Positions 1 to 5,027 of a stretch of DNA of 5,389 nt are shown piece by piece. A program made the position numbers and the translations under genes. Numbering within the stretch: the first letter of the stretch is position 1; each line of letters begins with the position of its first letter. The DNA comes from an uncultured Archangium sp. (lineage in GTDB: Bacteria; Myxococcota; Myxococcia; Myxococcales; Myxococcaceae), in NCBI GenBank assembly GCA_946479335.1, contig CAMLFP010000379.1:1-5389 (forward strand). Reading direction: 5' to 3'. Below the pieces are notes generated by a model. It was not told the DNA's origin. It searched no databases and saw only the letters and a program-made list of their open reading frames with translations.

Positions 1-1180
1 GTTCCTGCGCAGCGCCAGCGGGACGCGAGGCCTGCGCGAATGACGGTTCCTGCGCGGCGACAGCGGGACGCGAAGGCTGCGCGAACGACGGCTGCTGCGC
101 GGCGACCGCGGGACGCGAAGGCTGCGCGAATGACGGTTCCTGCGCGGCGACAGCGGGGCGAGGATCTTGCGCGAACGACGGCTCCTGCGCGGCGACAGCG
201 GGACGCGGAGATTGCGCGAACGACGGCTCCTGCGCGGCGACCGCGGGACGCGAAGGCTGGGCGAACGACGGCTCGTTCGCCGCGACCGCGGGACTCGGAG
301 ACTGGGCGGCGACCGCGGGACGCGAGGCCTGCGCGAACGACGGTTCCTGCGCGACGACAGAGGGACGCGACGGTTGCGCAAACGACGGTTCCTGCGCGGC
401 GACGGCAGGACGCGAGGACTGCGCGAATGACGGTTCCTGCGCGGCGACAGCGGGGCGAGGAGCTTGCGCGAACGACGGTTCCTGCGCGGCGACCGCGGAA
501 CGCGAAGGTTGCGCGAACGACGGCTCCTGCGCGGCGACAGCGGGACGCGCGCTGGCCGGCCGCGCGAGTGACGGCGCCGGCGGCGCGCTCGCGACACGTG
601 GCGCTCCCGCAGATGACGGGTCGATCGCCGCCTGACGCGGCTGCGCAGCGGCGGGCGCCGACATGGGAGAAAACGCGGGCTCCAGCGCAGTCGTAGTCGG
701 GCGCGGCGGCATCGCCGCGGGAGCGCCCGTCTGCGGCTTCATCGTCGTCATCGGCGCGGGCGCCTGCGACGGCACGGAGGGCAGGTCCTTCGACGGGCGG
801 AAGACCGCAGCTTGCGGAGCGAGCTGCAGCGGCGCGGGTGCCGGGGGCGGGCGCGCGGCGGGCGTGGGCACCGACATCGGCGGCGGCGGAGGCGGGCGCA
901 GCGCGCTCTGTGCAGGCGGCTGCGGTGCGGCGACGCGCTGTTGCGCGAACTGCTGCGGCGACGGCGGCGCTGGCCTGCGCTGGAGGTTGGGCGGCGCGAC
1001 GGCCGACGGAGGAGGCGGCGGAGGAACCTGCGCGGCCTGCAACTCCGTGAAGGTCGGCACGCGGCGCGCGGCGCGACGGTCGAGCGACAGGTCTTGCTGC
1101 AGAAGGTCGGGAGTGGCGTTCGGTGCTGCGTCGAAGGGCTTCTTGGGGTCGCTGCTCACGCGCAAATGAGACGACGACAT
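1..1180 (-). CDS. Pro/Ala/Gln-rich protein with 15-residue tandem repeats, N-terminal part (C-terminus off the left edge)
   Basis: I do not recognise a family. Reading the minus strand from the ATG at 1180-1178 gives 393 codons with no stop up to the window edge. Residues 1-50 are mixed and charged, starting MSSSHLRVSSDPKKPF and including RRVPTFTELQ. Residues 51-213 are Pro/Ala/Gln-rich and probably disordered, with six-proline runs at 53-58 and 96-101. From about residue 214 the protein is a tandem array of EPSFAQxxRPAVAAQ. There is no signal peptide or membrane segment in the visible part, so the N-terminus is probably cytoplasmic. The gene lies 29 bp downstream of rsmE on the same strand, which suggests the same operon. 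No good Shine-Dalgarno sits next to the ATG; in-frame TTG (codon 6) and GTG (codon 8) are weaker alternatives. The reverse-strand reading is preferred over the plus-strand frames because it is open throughout and in register with the repeat. A folded domain may exist beyond the edge. Confidence 0.8.
   Translation of the reverse strand, partial: MSSSHLRVSSDPKKPFDAAPNATPDLLQQDLSLDRRAARRVPTFTELQAAQVPPPPPPSAVAPPNLQRRPAPPSPQQFAQQRVAAPQPPAQSALRPPPPPPMSVPTPAARPPPAPAPLQLAPQAAVFRPSKDLPSVPSQAPAPMTTMKPQTGAPAAMPPRPTTTALEPAFSPMSAPAAAQPRQAAIDPSSAGAPRVASAPPAPSLARPASARPAVAAQEPSFAQPSRSAVAAQEPSFAQAPRPAVAAQEPSFAQSSRPAVAAQEPSFAQPSRPSVVAQEPSFAQASRPAVAAQSPSPAVAANEPSFAQPSRPAVAAQEPSFAQSPRPAVAAQEPSFAQDPRPAVAAQEPSFAQPSRPAVAAQQPSFAQPSRPAVAAQEPSFAQASRPAGAAQE
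122..181 (-). repeat. 60-bp block, copy B, of a larger duplication within the array
   Basis: This block matches 419-478 with one difference (T versus G at the residue encoded as Asp here and Ala there), at an offset of 297 bp. It carries the rare combination of a Pro-Arg unit spelled CCT CGC CCC next to a unit whose Ser codon is TCA. That combination occurs only in these two places in the visible array. Confidence 0.75.
419..478 (-). repeat. 60-bp block, copy A, of a larger duplication within the array
   Basis: Partner of 122-181: 59 of 60 bases are identical. Because it shares unit-specific silent variants with its partner, it points to duplication of several units at once and not only to the general similarity of the units. 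Confidence 0.75.
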
Positions 1181-1181
1181 C

Positions 1182-1209
1182 GCGCTACAGGCAAGAAACC
1201 TACCTGCGC
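1182..1209 (-). other. Possible hairpin filling the rsmE to repeat-gene gap
   Basis: The arms are GCGC at 1182-1185 and 1206-1209, followed inward by AGG at 1189-1191 pairing with CCT at 1203-1205. There is a 3-nt bulge and an 11-nt loop. It occupies almost the whole 29-bp gap and ends just before the ATG of the repeat gene. No T-tract follows on the minus strand, so it is not a standard intrinsic terminator. It could be a chance feature of GC-rich DNA. Confidence 0.3.
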
Positions 1210-1926
1210 TCACCCCAGCAGGCCGTCGAGGTGCCGCAGCACCGACAGCGCCGCGAGCCCCGCGGTCTCGGTGCGGAGAATCAGCGGGCCCAGCGTCACC
1301 GGCGTCGCGCCGAGCGCCTTGAGCGCCTCGACCTCACTGCGCGCGAGCCCGCCTTCAGGGCCGATGATCAGCGCGACCGCTCCAGTTTCCGGAACCGCGG
1401 CTGACAGCGGCACCGCGTGCTCCTCTTCATCGAGCACCAGCACCGAAACGAGAGGGGCGAGGCTTCTGACCGCCTCACTCAATGAGCTCGCGATGCGCAC
1501 CGTCGGCACATCGGCGCGCCCGCACTGCCGCGCGGCCTCTTCGACGATGCGCTGCCAGCGTTCGCGCTTCTTCTCTTCTTTTCCGTCGAGCTTCGCGACG
1601 CTGCGCTCCGCCGCCGCCGCGATGAAGCCCGCCGCGCCGAGCTCGGTGCCTTTCTGCAGCACGAGCTCAAGCTTGTCGGCCTTGGGCAGCCCTTGAATCA
1701 ACGTCACCGCGCGCGGCGCGGGCGTCGAGCGCTTGTTCCCCAGCGTGAGCGTCGCGTGCGAGTCGAGCAGCTCCGTGACGCGCGCGTCGAACGACGCGCC
1801 GCGGCCGTCGAAGACCTCCAGCGCGTCACCCGCTTTCACCCGCAGCACGCGCGCGACGTAGTGCAGCCGCGCTCCCTCCACGCGCACCTCGCCCTCCGTC
1901 GCATGCGAGAGGAGCAGCCGGATCAT
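1210..1926 (-). CDS. rsmE: 16S rRNA (uracil-1498-N3)-methyltransferase RsmE
   Basis: RsmE transfers a methyl group from S-adenosylmethionine to N3 of U1498 in 16S rRNA of the 30S subunit, in the cytoplasm. The 238-residue protein matches the usual family length (about 240-250). Residues 1-70 form the PUA-like RNA-binding part. The SPOUT methyltransferase part follows, with family signatures QGLPKADKLELVLQKGTELG (78-97), ERS (107-109), EEAARQCGR (129-137), IIGPEGGL (187-194) and LGPLILRTETAG (212-223). The last two form the knotted SAM-binding site. The ATG at 1926-1924 overlaps the prmA stop as ATGA and has no strong Shine-Dalgarno of its own, so translation is probably coupled to prmA. A longer upstream reading in this frame would lie inside prmA and is not a real extension. 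Confidence 0.96.
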   Translation of the reverse strand: MIRLLLSHATEGEVRVEGARLHYVARVLRVKAGDALEVFDGRGASFDARVTELLDSHATLTLGNKRSTPAPRAVTLIQGLPKADKLELVLQKGTELGAAGFIAAAAERSVAKLDGKEEKKRERWQRIVEEAARQCGRADVPTVRIASSLSEAVRSLAPLVSVLVLDEEEHAVPLSAAVPETGAVALIIGPEGGLARSEVEALKALGATPVTLGPLILRTETAGLAALSVLRHLDGLLG

Positions 1927-2783
1927 CGCTCGAGGTCGATGCGGATCCACTCGCCTTGCACCACGGTGCCGGCGGGCTTGAGGCCCTGCTTCACGAACGC
2001 GGCGGTCACTTCGGCTTCCTGAGGCACGAGGGTGCCGGCCAGCACCAGGCGCTGCTTCACCTTCGGCGCGATGAGCGGCGCCAGCTCCACCAGCGTGTTG
2101 GCGAGGATGTTCGCGAGCACCAGGTCGAACTGCCCGTCGACGCCGTGGAGCGTCTTGGTCGACAGCTCCACGCCGGTGAGGCCGTTCTCTTCGGCGCACT
2201 CTTTCGCGAGCTGCACGGCGACGGGGTCGTTGTCCGTGCCCACCACGCGGTTCGCACCGAGCTTCTTCGCGGCGAAGGCCAGCACGCCGGTGCCGGTGCC
2301 GACGTCCAACACATCAGCGCCGGGGTGCGTCGCCATGAAGTCATCGACGGCCGCGAGGCACAGCGAGGTCGTCGGGTGGTCGCCGGTGCCGAAGGCCATC
2401 TTCGGCTCGATGAAGAGGCACACCTTGTCGGCGGGCGCGTTGGGTTTCTCCCACGGCGGGCCGACCCACAGCCGCCCGACCTGCACGCTGCGGATCTGGT
2501 TGCGCCACTCGGTGCTCCAGTCGCGCTCGACGACCTCTTCCAACGCGAAGCGCGCGGTGGGCACCGACTCCGCGAGCTCCGTCTGCGCGGCCTGCGCGTC
2601 ATCGCGGCGCTCGAAGTACGCGATGATGAGGGCCTCGCCTTTCTCGGGCGCGCGCACGTTCTTCATCGCGGGGGTGAGGGTGTCGCGCACTTCGAGACCG
2701 GTCGCGCCGTTCTCGTACAGCACAGCTTCAGCGAGTTCCGTCTCGAGCTCGGGGAGGTCGATGGTGAGTGAAAACCAGGCCAT
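1923..2783 (-). CDS. prmA: Ribosomal protein L11 methyltransferase PrmA
   Basis: PrmA uses S-adenosylmethionine to methylate ribosomal protein L11. The product has 286 residues, close to the E. coli enzyme (293). Residues 1-95 form the substrate-recognition part, with the typical start MAWFSLTIDLP and the ERDWSTEWR segment (87-95). The class I methyltransferase domain follows: AFGTGDHPTT (130-139), SAM-binding motif I VLDVGTGTGVLAF (158-170), the acidic residue of motif II in GTDNDP (182-187), and the catalytic-region motif LVLANILANTL (221-231). The ATG at 2783-2781 is chosen because AGGGAG at 2796-2791 lies 7 nt upstream and the N-terminus matches the family; in-frame sequence further upstream runs into the divergent gene. 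It is the first gene of the minus-strand operon and its stop overlaps the rsmE start. Confidence 0.96.
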   Translation of the reverse strand: MAWFSLTIDLPELETELAEAVLYENGATGLEVRDTLTPAMKNVRAPEKGEALIIAYFERRDDAQAAQTELAESVPTARFALEEVVERDWSTEWRNQIRSVQVGRLWVGPPWEKPNAPADKVCLFIEPKMAFGTGDHPTTSLCLAAVDDFMATHPGADVLDVGTGTGVLAFAAKKLGANRVVGTDNDPVAVQLAKECAEENGLTGVELSTKTLHGVDGQFDLVLANILANTLVELAPLIAPKVKQRLVLAGTLVPQEAEVTAAFVKQGLKPAGTVVQGEWIRIDLER

Positions 2784-2816
2784 GGCGCGGCTCCCTGTAG
2801 CAGCAGCGGGTGCTTT
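2784..2816. promoter_or_regulatory. 33-bp divergent gap between prmA and the START-like gene
   Basis: This gap holds the prmA ribosome-binding site and nothing else recognisable. It is too short to hold two separate sigma-70 promoters. The promoter of each gene therefore probably lies partly inside the other gene's 5' coding region. No clear -35/-10 pair could be read. Confidence 0.4.
2791..2796 (-). promoter_or_regulatory. Shine-Dalgarno of prmA (AGGGAG)
   Basis: AGGGAG on the minus strand ends 7 nt before the prmA ATG. This fixes the start at 2783 in preference to upstream in-frame codons. Confidence 0.75.
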
Positions 2817-3446
2817 ATGCTGCGGCCTGTGAAGACCCTGCTCCTGGTGTTGTTGACGCAGCTCCCGATGCCCGAGCTCGACGCGCCCGGCGCGTTCAAG
2901 GAGCTCGAGAAGGGCAGCTACGGCGTGTTGAGCGCGCGCGACGTGAAAGACAGCGTGTACCGCGAGCACCGCGTCGACAGCGTGCAGCCGTTCTCGGTCG
3001 CGCAGTTGTGCGACGGCGTGTGGGAGGTGGCGACCTCGGGCAAGGCCGACGGCATCAAGCTGCACAAGCTGGTGCGCGACGAGGGCGAGGTGCGGGTGCA
3101 ATACGAGCAGATCTCCTTCCCCGTGGTGAGCGAGCGCGACTACGCGATGACGCTGGCGCGCGACGCGAAGGTCGATGGGGGGAAGTGCCGAATCCGCTTT
3201 CGGGTGACGAACGGGGCCGACGCGCCGGCGGTGCCGAAGAACTTCGTGCGCATCGAGAAGCTGTACGGCGAGTGGGCCTTCTCTCCGCGCGCTGACGGGA
3301 AGAGCGACGTCACGTACCGCATCTACTCGGAGCCGGCGGGCAGCATCCCCGCGTTCATCGTGAAGGGCGCGCAGCGCGACACCGCGAAGAGCGCGTTCAA
3401 CGACGTGATGAACGGCGTGAAGAAGCGCGTCGAGAGCGGCAGATGA
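2817..3446 (+). CDS. START-like lipid-binding domain protein, probably exported
   Basis: The 209-residue product looks like a small bacterial START (StAR-related lipid transfer) protein, a fold that binds a hydrophobic ligand in a helix-grip pocket. Residues 1-20 (MLRPVKTLLLVLLTQLPMPE) have a positive N-terminus and a hydrophobic core, so export to the periplasm is likely. A cleavage site is not obvious. The mature part shows family features: the alternating strands around VYREHRVDSVQPFSVAQLCD (48-67), QYEQISFPVVSERDYAM (95-111), YGEWAFSP (150-157), VTYRIYSEPAGSIPAF (165-180), and a C-terminal amphipathic helix from about 181 to 206. The ATG at 2817 is kept, but GTG at 2829 (VKTLLLVL) also gives a good signal peptide; only a weak GCGGG precedes the ATG. 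Its stop overlaps the next gene's start (ATGA), so the two are probably cotranslated. The ligand is unknown. Confidence 0.8.
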   Translation: MLRPVKTLLLVLLTQLPMPELDAPGAFKELEKGSYGVLSARDVKDSVYREHRVDSVQPFSVAQLCDGVWEVATSGKADGIKLHKLVRDEGEVRVQYEQISFPVVSERDYAMTLARDAKVDGGKCRIRFRVTNGADAPAVPKNFVRIEKLYGEWAFSPRADGKSDVTYRIYSEPAGSIPAFIVKGAQRDTAKSAFNDVMNGVKKRVESGR

Positions 3447-4546
3447 GGTTCGCGGCGCTCTCCCTGTGCCTGCTCGCCGGTTGCGCGAGCGTCGACACCA
3501 TCACCCGCGTCGAGCGCTCGCCGTTGCTCAAGACCTCAGAGCGGCAATCGTTGCAGGAAGGCGGCGCGACGGCGGACGTGCGCGTCGAGGGCACCTGGCT
3601 CAAGTTGACGGTGGCGGGCTTCGACGTGTGCCGCCGTGAGACCGTCGAGGAGTTCACCGAGGAGACGGTGAGCGAGAGTTCGTCGCGCTCGTTCGGGCCG
3701 GCGCTCTCGACGGGCATGGTGGGCACGGTGGCGGGCGGCGTGCTGTTGCTCACCAGCTTCTTCGTCAGCAACGCGCCCAGCTACGACGCGAACGGCACCG
3801 CGGGCTGGTCGACGCGGCAATACATGCAGCTGGCGAGCGGCATCTCGCTGGGCATCGGCGTGCCGGCGCTGGTGGTGGCGATCGTCTCGAAGCTGCGCGG
3901 CGAGGCCCCCGAGCGCGTGCGCCGCGTCGAGGAGGTCACCGACCTGCACGACACGCGCTGCAACGAGCGCCCGGTGAGCGGAAAGCTGGAGCTCTACGCG
4001 GCCGACGGCGCGTCGAGCGCGTTCGAGGTGGTCGATGGCGCGCTCGATGTTGACAGTGACAAGATGCCGCTCGTGCCGGAGTCGATGCGCTTCGAAGGCC
4101 GCGAGGTGGAGCTCTCGCCCGAGGGCCGGGAGCTGTTCGCGAGCTGGGCCTCGCAGGTCGCCCACCGGTTGGATCCCTCGCTCCCGCCGGAGCGCGCGGT
4201 GCGCAGCGAGGTCGAGCTCACGCTCCCGCCGCTCAAGAGCTGGGAGGAGGCGGTGGAGAAGTACGCGCCCGCCACCGACCTCGCGCTGTTGAACGACCCG
4301 GAGGCCAACCGGGGCCGCGCGCTCTTCTTGAAGGGCATCGTCAACGGCGGGCTCACCGAGAACATCGGCACCGTGCAGGTCGGCGACCGCGAGGTGTTCG
4401 TCTTCATTCCGTCGACCCGCGCGTGGGACGGGCCGTTCCCCTCCGGCACGCGCGTCGAGGTGGTGGCGCTGCTCGCGGGCACGCAGACGGTCGGCGAGAA
4501 GACGCTGCCGCTGCTGCGCGCGGTGTGGATACGCAACGCCTGGTGA
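3443..4546 (+). CDS. Predicted lipoprotein with two hydrophobic segments, function unknown
   Basis: The N-terminus MRFAALSLCLLAGCAS is a lipoprotein signal peptide with lipobox LAGC and acylated Cys14. Ala follows the Cys, so the Asp inner-membrane retention signal is absent and outer-membrane sorting is plausible. Two hydrophobic stretches, about 88-108 (TGMVGTVAGGVLLLTSFFV) and 128-150 (MQLASGISLGIGVPALVVAI), flank a short polar loop and resemble a membrane hairpin. After them come a mixed region (151-260) and a C-terminal part (about 296-367) with alternating strands that might be a small beta-barrel. Cys63 and Cys173 could pair, which is speculative. I recognise no family. It overlaps the START-like gene by 4 bp, so a joint envelope role is inferred. 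Its stop is 7 bp from the convergent arr stop. Confidence 0.85.
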   Translation: MRFAALSLCLLAGCASVDTITRVERSPLLKTSERQSLQEGGATADVRVEGTWLKLTVAGFDVCRRETVEEFTEETVSESSSRSFGPALSTGMVGTVAGGVLLLTSFFVSNAPSYDANGTAGWSTRQYMQLASGISLGIGVPALVVAIVSKLRGEAPERVRRVEEVTDLHDTRCNERPVSGKLELYAADGASSAFEVVDGALDVDSDKMPLVPESMRFEGREVELSPEGRELFASWASQVAHRLDPSLPPERAVRSEVELTLPPLKSWEEAVEKYAPATDLALLNDPEANRGRALFLKGIVNGGLTENIGTVQVGDREVFVFIPSTRAWDGPFPSGTRVEVVALLAGTQTVGEKTLPLLRAVWIRNAW

Positions 4547-4553
4547 CCTCTCG

Positions 4554-4979
4554 TCAGTTGATGATCTCCTTCGTCGGGTCGGCGCGGATGGCCGCCAGTC
4601 GCGTGCGCCACATGACGAGCGCCTCGGGTGTCAGCCGGGTCCACTCCGTGATCTCGCCGACGATGCGGAGCGGCGCGGCGCTGCGGTACGAGCGCGTAGG
4701 GTTCCCGGGGAACTTCTTGTCGGTGACGTTGGGGTCGTTCTCGAAGGCGCCCGTCGGCTCGACGACGTACACCCGCGGCGTGCCCGCGCCGCTGCGGAGC
4801 TCCACCGCGATTTCGGCCGCGAGCCCGGCGCCGTCGACCAGCGCGGTGAAATAGATGTGATTCATCACCACCTCGGGCCGGTAGTTCGAGCGATGGCCCG
4901 CGGTGAGCAGCTCGCCGATGCGGAGGTCGACGGCCGTGCCGTGGTAAAAAGGTCCGGCATCAAGAATCGCGATGGTCAT
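4554..4979 (-). CDS. arr: Rifamycin (rifampin) ADP-ribosyltransferase, Arr family
   Basis: Arr enzymes transfer ADP-ribose from NAD+ to the C23 hydroxyl of rifamycins, blocking their binding to RNA polymerase. The 141-residue length matches the family (about 140-143). Signatures include FYHGT (11-15), LRIGELLTAG (19-28), SNYRPEVVMNHIYFT (31-45), VYVVEPTGAFENDPN (70-84), TDKKFPGNPTRSYRS (86-100) and IVGEITEW (106-113). By comparison recalled from the M. smegmatis enzyme (His19, Tyr49, Asp84), the catalytic positions correspond to His13, Tyr43 and Asp82, all present. The ATG at 4979-4977 is preferred over a longer start near 5123. GGGAG lies 9 nt upstream, the family begins near here, and the longer form would overlap the divergent ureohydrolase gene. 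No mobile-element traces flank it, so it looks like a chromosomal environmental copy. Actual resistance is not shown by sequence. Confidence 0.94.
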   Translation of the reverse strand: MTIAILDAGPFYHGTAVDLRIGELLTAGHRSNYRPEVVMNHIYFTALVDGAGLAAEIAVELRSGAGTPRVYVVEPTGAFENDPNVTDKKFPGNPTRSYRSAAPLRIVGEITEWTRLTPEALVMWRTRLAAIRADPTKEIIN

Positions 4980-4988
4980 TTCTGTGAA

Positions 4989-4993
4989 CTCCC
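4989..4993 (-). promoter_or_regulatory. Shine-Dalgarno of arr (GGGAG)
   Basis: GGGAG on the minus strand ends 9 nt before the arr ATG. This supports the short, family-length start. Confidence 0.65.
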
Positions 4994-4999
4994 GTTGCA

Positions 5000-5010
5000 G
5001 CGGTGACCGC
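5000..5010. promoter_or_regulatory. 11-bp inverted repeat GCGGT-G-ACCGC, possible operator
   Basis: Perfect 5-bp arms around one central base lie in the middle of the divergent gap, where one regulator could affect both genes. Short palindromes are common in GC-rich DNA, so this is a weak call. Confidence 0.25.
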
Positions 5011-5027
5011 CAGAGAAAGAAACGTGC

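Larger units (their letters stand above)
1..541 (-). repeat. Tandem array of a 45-bp unit (15 residues), 11 full copies plus one short copy
   Basis: Read on the minus strand, the array encodes AVAAQ followed by eleven units of EPSFAQxxRPAVAAQ and one nine-residue unit, SPSPAVAAN (301-275). It continues past position 1 into a twelfth unit. The two variable residues before Arg-Pro are, in order, PS, AP, SS, PS, AS, (short unit), PS, SP, DP, PS, PS, AS. Other departures are RS for RP in unit 1, SVVAQ in unit 4, a first-position Gln in unit 10 and AGAAQ in unit 11. Units are near-identical in DNA, with silent changes mainly at Glu (GAA/GAG), Ser (TCG/TCA), Gln (CAA/CAG) and the Ala before Val. 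All length changes are multiples of three, so the frame is kept, which supports a translated array. Confidence 0.93.
4980..5027. promoter_or_regulatory. 48-bp divergent gap between arr and the ureohydrolase gene
   Basis: The gap holds the arr ribosome-binding site, an 11-bp inverted repeat and a purine-rich stretch (GAGAAAGAAA) before the ureohydrolase ATG that may serve as its weak ribosome-binding site. No confident -35/-10 pair was found for either gene. Confidence 0.4.

Noticed and set aside
1..541. CRISPR array or intergenic tandem repeat
   Set aside because: The repeats are contiguous with no unique spacers, and they translate in register as a regular 15-residue unit.
40..696. Plus-strand open frame of 218 codons with an Arg-rich repeat
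   Set aside because: It is the antisense reading of the minus-strand 45-bp array. A repeat whose period is a multiple of three and lacks stop codons stays open in several frames. The minus-strand reading is longer, runs through the non-repeat region and has a sensible operon position.
663..1696. Plus-strand open frames at 663-1169 and 812-1696
   Set aside because: They have Gly/Cys- or Arg-rich composition typical of shadow frames in GC-rich DNA, and they lie opposite the repeat protein and rsmE.
1956..2832. Plus-strand open frames opposite prmA
   Set aside because: They are antisense shadows; prmA on the minus strand is clearly recognised over the same bases.
2784..3101. Upstream extension of prmA to about 3101
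   Set aside because: The extra residues are antisense to the START-like gene, and a good ribosome-binding site marks the ATG at 2783.
4534..4560. Imperfect inverted repeat CAAC...TGAC-CTCTC-GTCAGTTG as a bidirectional terminator
   Set aside because: The stem is only two 4-bp pieces split by a 6-nt bulge, with no T-tract on either strand.
3536..4644. Minus-strand open frames opposite the lipoprotein gene
   Set aside because: They have low-complexity His/Arg- or Ser/Thr-rich composition, and the plus-strand gene has a clear lipoprotein signal and ATGA coupling.
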